From: Euwallacea fornicatus
Taxonomy: Eukaryota; Arthropoda; Insecta; Coleoptera; Curculionidae
Length of the DNA: 64,000 bases
Assembly (NCBI RefSeq): GCF_040115645.1
Contig: NC_089554.1
Coordinates: 1,984,001 to 2,048,000 of the forward strand
Direction: 5' to 3'
Each line of letters opens with the position of its first letter. The first letter of the stretch is position 1. A program made the translations under genes and the position numbers. Below, piece after piece: positions 11,221-22,794 of this stretch. Below the pieces are notes generated by a model, which worked only from the letters and a program-made list of their open reading frames with translations, was not told the origin of the DNA and did not search any database.

Positions 11221-14166
11221 TAAATTAACTTCGAAAATGCTAAAAACTGCCTTCTGGGCAGCAATGAGAGCTCATATCTTAAGTTAAGATATACTTTGGT
11301 GTTTTATAATGGCAAATATGCATTAGTTGTAATTATTGGAAAATTAGATTAAATTTAAATAATACGAAAATTACCGATCTATCTAAACTCTTGTTTTTTT
11401 AACCGGTGCTTGTTGCTGGAGAATCTCCTTTAGGACACTCCGAATTTACGTGGGCCGAATTTACACCACAACCCAATTAAGACAACGTCGTTGAGCCACT
11501 CTTCAGTGCCTCAAATGAACTCAGTGTCCCCATTACCCTTGAAATAGAGAGGCTTTTTGGCTTTTTCTCACTTTTTTTGCCATATTTTAAAAAAATATTA
11601 AAAAATAGTCAAATTCGAGTGGGTTTTAGTAACTTTTTTTAAAAAGCAATAAGCGTCCTAGTTATAGGTGTACTAGTGAATAATTAGGATTGGCTAAGAG
11701 GGTCTAACCGCTGACTGCTTGGCATCAATAATGAATTCGGTCCGGTTGATTGGCTCTTGTTTGGGTCAAGTGACCGTTTGGGAGCACCTCGAGAGGTTAG
11801 TTAATTCTTCGCGCGTCTCCGCGGCCTCTGTCAAACAATCAACAAACCTTCATCAACCGGCTTGAGAGGTCTGCTGAATCCAGATAAAGCACTAATTCCC
11901 GCAATCAAATATTGATTCAAAACTCACCCTCATTCCTCCTTCTTAAACGCGCCGCATCGAACTGGATTTTAAATGGAAAATCTCTCTATAAGGCGGCAGA
12001 CCGGAACTTTTATTTCATAAAATTTCTGGTAATTATTAATAGAGAAAAGTAAGAGCTACAGTCCTAGAAATGCGGGTAAACCACCCTTGGAGAGCGATTT
12101 AATCGTTTTCTATTATTTCCAAAGTGGTTCTTCAAGATTGAGCCATCGCTGATTGACTAACTTGGAAGTGGGATAATTTCTGGACCGATTCCGACATAAT
12201 AGGCCTAAAGAGGTTGAAATGTTCACTGCCTTTATTAGAACGTAATGATTTACCGTTATGACTCTCTCTAAGGAAAAAAAGGCAAAGCTGGTGCTAATAA
12301 TGTTAATTAATATTTGAATGTGGACGCAAGCGGTACGAATCTTTCAATATTGGCTGACAACTTTTTTACAAGGGGAAAGCACCTGTTATTACGGCTTTAC
12401 TTTAATAAAACTCTTGCTGTCGAAATCCCGTTCTTAAATTAAAAATTTAATTTGGACGATGCCATTAATTTTTGATGGAAAAGTAACTCCGTTTGCTTGC
12501 CTCTTGTATATTAGGCCCTGCGAAAGGGTTTCAGATCAATAGCTTCAAAAATCATAAGCATTAGGGAACGACATCTATATTATTCGGGGGATCCATTCAA
12601 AGTCGCCTTTAAAAAGGAAGTCGGGGCCATTTAAGCTCCGGCACTGTCAATACGTCTGGCTCGACTGAGTCCGTATCTACAAAATATTTTCTTTAGAATT
12701 AGTTTTTTACAACTTTATAATGTCCGGCTTCACTCGACAATAAAGATAGAGGACAAACACGTTTCAGTGAAATAAATTTCGTCCCCTTCGACATGTCCGA
12801 CAAATAACTGCTGGCTGGACATTATAGTTTTTAGTCACCATTGGCGGCTCGTCGGAAAGAATTAATTATGTACGGTGGTCATCATTCATTCAGAAACTGA
12901 AACAGTTATTTATTTAAAATTTTTGAAATGAACAATTTGGTAATCGGAAAATCTGAGCACACAGGGGTCCGTAAAAGAGAGGCCAACTCCTTAAACCTAA
13001 CGATCGTTTGATGAATTTGTGTACGCCTGAACGCCTATAATAAACTCGTGCATTATTGCAAAAAAAATGGGTAATTGAGTGTTATGTGTGTAACAAAATA
13101 CTTCTCGGAAAACGTGTTTAACAGTAAACCGACGGACATAGTTATTTAACCATCGAGTGTATTAATGAAGTCGATTAATAATCGACAGCACGAAGAGACG
13201 GACGAATAGCCGGCTCGCTTCGCTCACGCGTTAGCACAGTTGAGATGATTAATTGTCCATTAATATACAAGTTCGTTAGAACATCTTTCCGCTAAATATA
13301 TGCTCAGAGTCCATATTTTCTGAAGAAATATGAATTTGGATTTAATGTCCCCTGCGTTATTCTTAACTCATAATTTGAACTATACATATTGACAAATGAC
13401 AGGTGGGTGTCACCAGTGACAGCACTGTCATTAATCGCAAGTCTCAGTCGTTGTTGCTATTATTGTTATATACTAATATTAAAAATTAATGAATATTTCA
13501 ATATAACTTACTTAATTATGTTATGTGTACTATAATGCAGCTCTTTTTTATTGTCCATATTTTATAACTAACCCAAGTCTTCATCTGAATTACTTGACCT
13601 ATTTTACATTAACCGCATTTAAAATTAAAAATCTCATTAAAAAGCTTCTAGATTAAAAATGTGTAAGTTTATTATGCTTATATTATTAAATTCTAGTCCT
13701 TCATCCCCCTCTACAAAGGTACCTAAGTCGGGAAAAGAGAAACAGGCAAATATGAATAACACCCCTTAAAAACTGGCCAGCAGCCATTAGGGTGCAGGTC
13801 CGAAGTTTCATTAAAAATTAAGATCCGCCGTAATGAGAGATTTGATTAAAAACGCATTAAGGGGGACATAATATCCACACTGGATAGGGTAAATCCTGGA
13901 GCGCTTAATTACATATACTGACTGTTAGGTTAAATCTGGATTCATTTTTTGATTATTGCATTGAATTTTATAATTAAACTAACTTGAGTATTTTTTGCAG
14001 ATTTGACCACTCGTGGACTGCCATCTCACTCTAGAGTTATGCAAAGTAGTGTAAGTATACTCGAATTGAAGTCAGAGAGATACAACTTCTGCGTTTAAAG
14101 GAAAGAAAGTTGTCTTACTCAAGGCACAATAAATATCATTGGGAAAATAATGACGTGAAGAAAACT
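11221..14166. other. no gene seen
   Basis: Single-copy-looking AT-rich DNA without transposon signatures. Conserved regulatory DNA is possible, but nothing in it can be tested by eye. Confidence 0.35.
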
Positions 14167-14631
14167 TTATCGGGTCGAGCAATATAACATAATTGCACGC
14201 TCATAAAGCATAGGGTTATGGCCATGAATTAACTTTATGGACTTGGGACGAGCAGCGGGGTCTCTCGAGGATCCGATTTTTATATCAGATTTCGGGCACG
14301 TTTTGTACATCTCGAGGATGTGCCACTCGAGTGTCGGACAAAAATCCCGATGATGCGAGCTGCCGCTCTTCTCAACACGTAATGACCTTTTCACTAAAAA
14401 TGTTTTCACTGGATTTGATTTCGAGAGGGTTTTTAAAGAGTTTGCGAAGGGTTTTTGATTGACGTGCATCCAGCAGAAATTGCGCACTTCGATACGGTTC
14501 AAAACGGATTGTGTTCTGGTTTTGTTGTGATAGGGGTGTAGATATCTGTACCCCATTAAAATCTCATAATTGGTGGTAATTTGTGTCTGCCATGACCATA
14601 TCTCAGTAAACATGAGATACGTTTTAATCAA
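14167..14631 (-). CDS. unrecognised 154-codon open frame
   Basis: This is one of the longest uninterrupted frames in the left part. It begins MIKTYLMFTEIWSWQTQITT and ends ERAIMLYCSTR. It is basic and rich in Ser/Thr/Lys, with no signal peptide, membrane segment or known motif. It has no flanking splice sites I trust, and no repeat copies were noticed. It may be a chance frame. I give no function. Confidence 0.22.
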   Translation of the reverse strand: MIKTYLMFTEIWSWQTQITTNYEILMGYRYLHPYHNKTRTQSVLNRIEVRNFCWMHVNQKPFANSLKTLSKSNPVKTFLVKRSLRVEKSGSSHHRDFCPTLEWHILEMYKTCPKSDIKIGSSRDPAARPKSIKLIHGHNPMLYERAIMLYCSTR

Positions 14632-14699
14632 TTGCTGGCCAAATTTACCAGATAGCGCTAATTTTTGCTCTGGCTATAAAGACTCCTAACTTAAAAACG

Positions 14700-16020
14700 A
14701 CAAAAATACAAGGTGGCACATTTAACTGGAGAAAATTCGATATCTTGTTTCGCATTGGTTTTTCAAAGAAAAAAAATACGGATCCCGTTCTTTTAGATTT
14801 GGCATTTTCTTGTAGCATTGAATTGAATTTCCCTCCCTATTGAGGGTAGAAACTAACCCCATTTTCTTTTACATAAAGAGATGTATTGTGATTACTCATT
14901 AGAAAGGGCATTAAAAAAAGGAATTAAACCACACTATCTATTTTTGAAAATTTTATTTACATTTTTGAAAAAATGATAGTTTTCGTGTTTCGCGATTTTG
15001 GAGATATTAACAATAATTTTAGCAAAATGAGTAACAAACACATATTTTATTGATATTGTATTGACAACACTGTTTACTTATCTGCTTGCGCATTTCAGTG
15101 ATCAGTTCACTTTAAATTTGATCGGCATTGTAGCCTGTTCTTGTGTTTTCATGTATTTAAAATTATTTGGGTTATTTAACTGGACCACTCAAAATCGAAA
15201 TTTTAATGATCATAGGGAATAGAACCAGATTGAGTAATCAAAAAAAGTGATAGCTTTGTTTCAAGAAAAGCACACTGATTTATCACCAATTTCTCAGGAC
15301 ACCACAAGCAAAATCGACAAATGTTATCGTGAATTGGGCCACGTGAGGAAGATACCAAGCCAAAGGCACCCTGGAGTAATGGATGTAGGCAAACAATTAA
15401 ACGTTTTACTTCCTCTGCAAGAAAATCCTATTACTTCAGTTCGGCAACTTGCAAGAGAAAACAATATCAGCCACAGAGTTTAATGAAATCATGCGCCCTT
15501 ACAAAATGCTTTTGGTACAAGAGTTAATGGAAGATCATCCGGATCGTCGCCTTCAATTTTGTGAAATTATGACGAATGCTGCAATATTTCTTGGAAAGTA
15601 TCCTACACGTATGGATTTATTAGAGCAAGATCTTATTCCAGTTTTGGCTACTTTATTGCCTTATCATGCAGAAACAAACCTTCATGATGTTTGACAAAAA
15701 TTTCACCAGGACGGCACTCGACCACATTACGCCCATAACATTCGTCAATATCTGGACGAACTACTTCCAAACGGATGGATAGGACGAAGGGGTACAACTG
15801 AATGGCCGCTAACATTGCCAGATTTTAATCCTCTGGATTAGTTCTTTTGGGGTCACCCGAAAACCAAAGTTTACTTCGCAGATTCTGAAAATTTAGAGTA
15901 ATTGAGACAGAGACTAATTCACGAAATCCGACAAATAACCTCAAAAGTACTACGTAGTGTACTTTTTTTTCTTTGGCCAATAGGAATTTTAATTCAGCAA
16001 AATCTCGGTTCAAGTTTGAA
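14700..16020 (+). mobile_element. decayed IS630/Tc1/mariner-type element (DUF4817-like HTH group)
   Basis: A terminus-like ACAAGGTGGCACATTTAACTGG lies near 14708. From 15247 the frames read FQEKHTDLSPISQ, then VLLPLQENPITSVRQLA (second HTH, ENPxxSVRxLA), and QELMEDHPDRRLQFCEIM (VQxLxPxDxxxRxxFC). From 15710 they read QDGTRPHYAHNIRQYLDELL, then NGWIGRRGTTEWPLTLPDFN, PLD, stop, FFWGHPKTKVYFAD. These are the catalytic Asp blocks QDGxxPHY and PDxxPLDFF. A TAG lies at the LDFF motif and frameshifts occur near 15450 and 15690. Element ends are approximate. Confidence 0.72.
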
Positions 16021-16079
16021 CATTCTCCTGAGCTTGAATGAGACCATTAGCGGAAAATATTGCGTCTAGTGAGTCCTCG

Positions 16080-16163
16080 GCATTGGAGTGGCATAGTAGG
16101 CCTGTAAAGTAGTCGATATGTAACTGCCTACTTAGAGGATAAGCTAAGCAGCCACCCCAATGC
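16080..16163. repeat. imperfect hairpin of 84 bases
   Basis: GCATTGGAGTGGC (16080-16092) pairs with GCCACCCCAATGC (16151-16163) with one mismatch. Inside it AGTAGGC pairs with GCCTACT. It could be a MITE end, a small RNA precursor or chance. Confidence 0.35.
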
Positions 16164-16170
16164 AAAAATC

Positions 16171-17455
16171 TACCGTAATGTGATGGGTGCTAAGACAGAT
16201 GATAGAATGTCAGGGCAGGATCATGTAGGCTCAGGAATATACGATGATCACGAAAACACGGGTAGGAAAAATCCCATTAACGGTTTCGATTCCCAGCTTG
16301 GCTTTGGCAAACGGAAAGATATCGGGGCATTAATATTCATATCTGAATTAAGCCGACTAAATTGATATCGCGAATACAATTTCCGCAGAAGTCAGAAACG
16401 TTTTAACCGTCTCTTTAAAATTTTAAATTACCCCGGTTCGGGCTAATACTTATAATATTCCACGTCAGATCTCCTCGTCTCATCTACATATGTTCTAGTC
16501 AGCTTCGTTTTGTTTCTGAAAAGGACTTATTACGGATGCAAAATTTTCCATTCATATTCAAAATTTTATATCCCACTTCTACCACTAATTTATTCAGCCA
16601 CGGCAGCACAGTGTTGCCACTACTTTATACTTTATAACGTTTCAGCACTGAGGAACTAGTAGTTTTCAATTTTATGTTAAGAGAAAAGTAGTTGCCTACA
16701 GGCTTACGATCTAAAGGCACTTTGATCGAAACTAAATTTGGCAACTAGCAGGGCGATGGCGATTTTTGCTCTTGTTAATGCATGATAACCTATGATAATA
16801 TGAACAGCAAAATTACTCTTAGTAAAATAAGTTTTTTTATTGTGCATTATAGTCGCCATGAAAATCTGGCAACAACTCCTTGCTGTCTATCTCCCGAATG
16901 CCGCTTCTTTCGTTTCTTGTTATATCTCTTTAAGGAAATCGGGCTAATTCCTCTTCCTTGTATATTTTAATAACTAAATCCAAATCAAAATATAATTCCA
17001 GATTGTCTTTGGTCCAATTTGGAAGGCTGCCGTGTCTGGATTAAACAGTAAGTCTCCGAATTAAGTGTCTTTTTTGGAAAATTATGATAAGGGTACGCCT
17101 GTCGTTTTAAGGAATTTCCCTCGCGAAGAAATTGCTTTTCAATTTTTAGATTCACGGTTGGGAAAAGTACACACATCAGAGAATGTTTTGCTCCGCTATA
17201 ATTTTCGGTAATAGGCAACATCCAAGTTAAAAAGTTGTTGAAGATCACAAATACGATGTCCACAAAAGCAAAACATAAAAAACGATCTTAAGCCAAAAAA
17301 AACAAGCACCGAATAAAAACATTTTAAATTATTGACAACAAATTTTGTTAAATGTTCATTTTGATTGTGCACGCTTGCACACTTCTACTTACCTCTAGTG
17401 AACAGATAATTTGGTAAAAATAACTGGGCATTCTTTACGTTACGTTACGTCAGCT
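16171..17455. other. no gene seen
   Basis: Short reading frames only, without motifs or splice support. Confidence 0.3.
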
Positions 17456-17459
17456 AAGA

Positions 17460-18390
17460 CGATCTGTAAAAGAAGTTGCCCGTAAAATGGGCGGAAATCA
17501 CTGTATAATTGTAAGAACATGAAACCGGTCTCAGATAACTGGAGAAGTAAAAGAGCGTCAACGAACAAATCATACTCGGGCCATATCAGCCATCGAAGAC
17601 CGATCCCTACGTGGTGTAGCGGTCAGACACCGATTCCAAAGCGCAACGGTTCTTCGCAGATCGTTCCTTGAGGCCTCTGGAATGGTTACATCGTCTCAGG
17701 TGATTCGTACCTGTCTTCATAATAGTCACTTAGATGTAAGACGTTTGAGGCCAGCGTCAGCTTTAACGGCACGTCACCATACAGCAAGGTACGCTTGGAC
17801 AAGAGCATATGAGATTTGGGACCTGAACCGCTGACACCGTGTACTCTTTATGTATGAAATACAAATCTGTTTGATTACCGACAATCATCGCTAACGTGGG
17901 TGAAAAGAACCTGGAAATGCTGAACGGCTTGGACACGATATTCCTCAAGTCCAGGAAGGGGACGGCTCTATAACACTCTGGGCTGGTATCATCTACGGAA
18001 ACAGGACGTAACTCATTCCCTTTCTAGACCACAATGACGGCTGCACCATATCTGGTCGCTACCCTGAGACCGATTGTTAAGCCCCCCCATCAAAATTTCG
18101 GTAATGAATTTATCTTGCAAGCTGATAAGTCTCGACCTCATTGTGCTCGAATCGTCAATGATTACATCCAAGAAGTTGAAGTTGAACGATTGGAGTGGCC
18201 AGTATTATCGCCCGACATGAATCCAAGTGGACCTGGTTGGAATCAATTAGCCGCAAAACGTTGAAGAGCTTCAACAGGCTGCAGCTGATAAATGGAAAAA
18301 TATTGAACACCGACACTTCAATTACTTAGACGGCAGCACGCCTCGTCAGGTCGGAGCTCGTCGATTTGTAAAAGGTGATATAACTTTTTA
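17460..18390 (+). pseudogene. decayed Tc1-like transposase
   Basis: Pieces in several frames follow the Tc1 order. An HTH part with RISGEVKERQRTNHTRAI-like residues comes first, then GVAVRHRFQSATVLRR and VIRTCLHNSHLDVRRLRPA, then ARYAWTRAYEIWDL, where the first catalytic FxDE has been lost. LWAGIIYGNRT follows (for WGGIxxxxRT). Finally, at 18034-18264, QADKSRPHCARIVNDYI (second Asp of xxDNxxxH) and LEWPVLSPDMNP appear, where the third acid region (IEHxWD) is degraded. There are many stops, and no intact inverted termini were found. Confidence 0.68.
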
Positions 18391-19155
18391 ATGACAGTAT
18401 TAATAAAATTAAGGAAAAAAATAGAGACATTTTCTTTGTATTTTAATAAATTCAGTATTTTTTCGCAATTTGTACTCAAACTTATAGTCACTGTTCCTGA
18501 TGTTAATACTAATACAAACTCTCTATTCCTACATTTTACTGGTGGTGCAAAACTTTTTTTGATGTGTTTACTGCTACTAGAATATCTCAAGAAATCTCTA
18601 ATTTGATGTGGTGAGGTGACGTAAAAACCAAATATGAAACCTTTCAAACACTGCTTTCGAAAAAAAAAGTGAGGAAACTTACTAAAAAATATGTTTTGTC
18701 TGCTTATCTCATTGACAATGTTTAAGAAAAGAAATTTACTTAAGTCGACTGATAGTTACCATCACTTGAGCTCAATAGTTCTTCAACGCTTCGATATGCT
18801 TCGGGCGTAGGGAAATACGTAAATCCACTTGATGGTAACAAATAGCAGCGTTACCAAAAGTTGCTAAACATCGCATTAAAGACCCAATATTACTTAGTTT
18901 TATGATTTCCATGAAAATGAACTTCCACTTATAGCTCCACTACGTTGTCCTTTTACTGAAGAGAGTTATGTATGAGATAGGTAAATGCTTTGATATATCA
19001 AATTTCCCCCCGAAAAAATGAGAACATGATTACTGCACGAAATAAAAGGTGATTCGAATTGAGTTTCTACATTACAATAGAAAATATTTTTAAAACGTTA
19101 ATGTGTTTGCCAAACGCAACGTGAGATTTCCAAACTAAGAACTTAAACATAAATG
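18391..19155. other. no gene seen
   Basis: AT-rich DNA between two transposon relics, with only short chance frames. Confidence 0.3.
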
Positions 19156-19159
19156 GTCA

Positions 19160-19565
19160 TGGAGCAATATACGACTGACTAATATGTTAAAATTATTCAA
19201 GTCTATTATGAAGATGCCCGATCAAGAAAAAACGTATTTCCTGTTTTACGTAAATTTTTTGGTGTGCCAAGTTGACCTTCTTAGAGGACAGTTTGGAATG
19301 TGGCCCCAAAATTCAAGTAAACTGCATCAATTGGCCGCTGCGATCATGTAATTCAACTCCCACAATTTTTTTTCTTTGAGGGTATCTGAAGAGCAGCGTG
19401 CACAACAATAAACTAAAGTCCCTGGCACAGCTGAAACAGGACATCAGACGTGAAATAGCCGACAGAGAACCTGATTTGTGCCTCAGAGTAATCGAAAATT
19501 TTCATAAACGCATGACGTGATGCCATATGGGCCGCGAGGGTCATTTACAAGACATCATCTTTGAT
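19160..19565 (+). pseudogene. internally deleted transposase relic (second IS630/Tc1/mariner group)
   Basis: An N-terminal HTH piece (MEQYTTD-like, then IQVYYEDARSRKNVFPVLRKFFGV) runs almost directly into the C-terminal block. That block reads NWPLRSCNSTP, FFL, GYLKSSVHNNKLKSLAQLKQ, DIRREIADREPDLCLRVIEN and a basic HMGREGHLQDIIF tail. The NWPxRSxDLTPxDFFLWGYxKS and CxxGxGGHxxDIIF patterns are familiar from insect elements often found in hundreds of copies. The central catalytic region is missing, which suggests an internal deletion. Confidence 0.6.
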
Positions 19566-19569
19566 ACAT

Positions 19570-20940
19570 AATTGTAATGAATCGACCACAAAGAGCAGAT
19601 TGACATTTTTCATATTTTTTATTTCTCCGTGTTCTGTTAATTAATACCTTTGTGTGGAAATCCAAATTGAGCCACCCAGATATGGGCAGAAAAATTCAAC
19701 ATTATAGTTTTAATTTAGTGGTGTTCTGATCTTCAGGAGAGTAAAATTCACAACCTTCCGGTTTCAATTGATACCTTGGAATTATATTTCCGATGCAACA
19801 AAACTCGTGTCGAGTTATATGGTTGGGGGGTATTTACATTTACATCATGAGTAATATAAGGAGCAATACTTAATCATTGTAGCTTAAAATAACCATTATC
19901 AAGATAAATCTTGAAGAGAACTTAGATCAGGGGCAAATCTTAACTACAGTCACATATCCCCCCCCCCTTTTTTCCATTTCCCTATTTACAATAATCTTCT
20001 ATTAAGCATTGTTCTAGAACGCTATACACCTCACCAGATACATGCATCACCTTCTCTACCAGAAATCCGTGGATAAATAGAGGGTAATAATTCAGAGTCC
20101 TACATTGGTTACCTCATTGTAACAGCTGATCCTGATAATTCCTTAACTTCCCGACGATATCAAGAATAATTTGGCGAATCAACAATAAATAACGGAATTT
20201 AATACTTAATTCCTCACCGTAAACCTTTGGCCTGTCAAATCGGCTTCTTAAAGTAAAACATCAAAAAGGCAACAAAAATTAATGGTCTCGCATAAAATTC
20301 CGACATTTTATTTGAGAGAACTTCATCCTGCGGCCGTAAATATACAAAGAAGAAGGGGTTTGAATAATTACAATATTGTTTCAGTATAATAGGTTTGTTG
20401 TTGGCATAAAAGATCGGCACTAGTCCGTAAAATAAACTTGATGTCAGGATTTAGCAGCATCCGAAATGGCGGCGATTATTGCCGCTTTATAGCCGTTTAG
20501 CCATTGGCGGTTATTTTACAGTCCTTTTCGAGCTAAAGAGTCGGTTTATGAGCCTCCGCGTGGAGACGTGAACTATTGTGTGCTGTTGATGCAGGTTAGA
20601 AGAATACGATGATCAAAACACTTCTGATCTCATAAAAACAAAAATTATATGAATGTTAAGCTAAGTAGATTGACAAACTGTGTAGCAGAGATACTTGAGG
20701 ACTTTCACAAATCGCTTTGGAATCCACGTTTTGTAGCCAGGTAGATTCAAAGGAAAACTTGAATTTTTGTTTAAAAATATGTATTACAGTAATGCCAAAA
20801 ATCAGTGTTATATCAGTTTTAGACTAACTACGGTGGTCAGTGCCATTTTTTTCGACGTGCCTGAAGCTCAAACGTGAAACTTTCTGATGCGGCAGCATTC
20901 TGAAAAATAATAAAGAACTGCCAATGGAACCACGGTTTAA
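19570..20940. other. no gene seen
   Basis: This includes a C run at about 19960-19968. No motifs were seen. The block at 20440-20600 is slightly GC-richer (GGCGGCGATTATTGCCGC) without further features. Confidence 0.3.
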
Positions 20941-20954
20941 TACACACCCTTTTA

Positions 20955-21620
20955 GATGTACAGGGTGGCAAAGTTTAACACTTTTCTCGTGTTTCACGTT
21001 TTTAGTTTTAATAATTTTGTCTCGTTCAATTTATTTTTATTTCAAGATATTTGATTAAATGTTACGAATGATTTGAGATATTTGATAACTGAGCCCAATG
21101 ATTATTTTTTCTTGATGACAATAGTTCCACAAGTACCCGATCAAACGAATAGATGATATTTGTGTCGAATACGAACAGCGCGTGCGTTCGAATGTCGCTG
21201 AACGTTCAAAAAATGGGCTACAACATGAGTATAAATCCTTTGTAAAGCCATTTGGATATATTCGAGATAATCTTGACGAGATTAAGAAAGAGCTGGCAGA
21301 ACACATTCATCAATGCATTAAAGAGACGGAGCAAGGATAACAGGGGTTATAGAACTTTATGTTTATATGATGGAGGATCACTGTTGGTTTTCTTAAACGA
21401 TAAAGCTTGACACGCATGGATCATAATTTTTTTCCACTTAGTTTTCGTACATTCTGAAAACGAGCCTTTGATAGCGGTTCCTCGGTACCAATGCAAGCTC
21501 CATCCCATTTATCTCTATAACCTGTACCAAAGATATCTTTGCACATACGAGGATAATTCCAGAAATATCCGACTTCAAATATAGGTGGCGATTTTTTGTT
21601 AAAAATTTGTATATATTATA
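20955..21620. mobile_element. probable non-autonomous DNA element or fragment
   Basis: A terminus-like TACAGGGTGGCAAAGTTTAA at 20959 resembles the TACAGGGTG ends of many insect DNA elements. A further TATTATACAGGGACCAAA lies near 21614. Between them the plus strand reads DDICVEYEQRVRSNVAERSK and KPFGYIRDNLDEIKKELAEH before a stop. This is protein-like but unrecognised. The pairing of the two termini is uncertain. Confidence 0.35.
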
Positions 21621-21719
21621 CAGGGACCAAACCTTAAAAACTTATATCTAAAATTTGAAGATGCTACCTTGGTGTGTACTGGTTTAAGAGCAGTTTTTAG
21701 TGAACACTTTTAGAAGTTT

Positions 21720-22790
21720 TGTGAACATGGAATAAATTTATCATCGATACGGGATTCAATACCTTCATGTGAAAGGTCTTATTCCACTCAACATCAACGC
21801 GGAGTTTCTACTTTGGGGGAGTCTGGTCCCTGTTAACAACTGTAAGATATTGGGTGGCAGAGTTTGAACACGGTTGTAACAGCTGCCAAGACGAACACTG
21901 CAGTGGTCGGCCCAATGAGATGATCACTTCAGAAATTGTGGTAAAAATCCACAAAACTGTACTGGAAGACTGGTGGTTAAAATTGCGTAAGTTGGCAGGC
22001 ATGACAGTTATTTCAAAAAGTACTGCACATAGCATTTTCACCGAAGAATTTTATATGAGAAAGCTGAGCGCATAACACGAACAAAAACAGTGCCCTGAGG
22101 ATGTTTCAGGGGAGTGTTTGGCAAAGTTTCGCAGCAATAAAGCTGAGTTTTTGCGTGGATTCATAACTATGGATGAAACATGGGTCCATCATTTGAAACC
22201 TGAAACAAAACAGCAGCCAAAAGAATGGACTCAAAGAGGAGAATCGACTCCAAAGAAAGCGAAAACCGTTTCATCTGTAGGAAAAGTGATGACGTCAGTT
22301 TTTTCGTTTCACATACGATAATGTCTAATAACTATCTCCTTAAAGAAACACAATAAACGAAGTAAATTATATAAATTTATTTGCAGAGTTTGAGTAAAGA
22401 AATTAGAAAAAATCGACAGCATTTGGCGAAAAAGGAAATCTTGTTTCATCAAAATAATGCAGCAGTCAGTATTTCCGTCACTGCGATGGATAAAATCAAT
22501 CAACTTGGTTTCAAACCTTTTGCTCACCCATTCTATTCTCCAGATTTAGCCCCATCAAATTATTTTCTATTTCCAAACTTAGTTCGCACATAGCTCGATG
22601 GAAAGAAATTTGCCAATAATGAAGAGGTGGATTTCGAAGTTAATGCCTATTTTAAAACAGCCAAAATTTCTTACTACAAACAGGGGTACAAAAGCCATAG
22701 CACCTTGCTGAGAAAAGTGCGATATTCTCAAAGGCAGTTGGGAAATAATGCAATACTTCACAAAAATATGTTTTTATAGTTAGATCGGGT
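21720..22790 (+). pseudogene. mariner transposase (DD34D type), inactivated
   Basis: The residues follow mariner order. First come RVAEFEHGCNSCQDEHCSGR (HTH linker), SEIVVKIHKTVLEDWWLK and ISKSTAHSIFTEEF. Then come FITMDETWVHHLKPETKQQP (first Asp), WTQRGESTPKKAKT and KEILFHQNNAAV, where the second catalytic Asp of FHQDNA is changed to Asn. Last is FYSPDLAPSNYFLFPNL (third Asp of SPDLAPSDY). Stops occur near 22073 and 22591 and a damaged junction at about 22300-22390. The Asn change alone should abolish activity. Inverted termini were not found. Confidence 0.78.
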
Positions 22791-22794
22791 CCTT

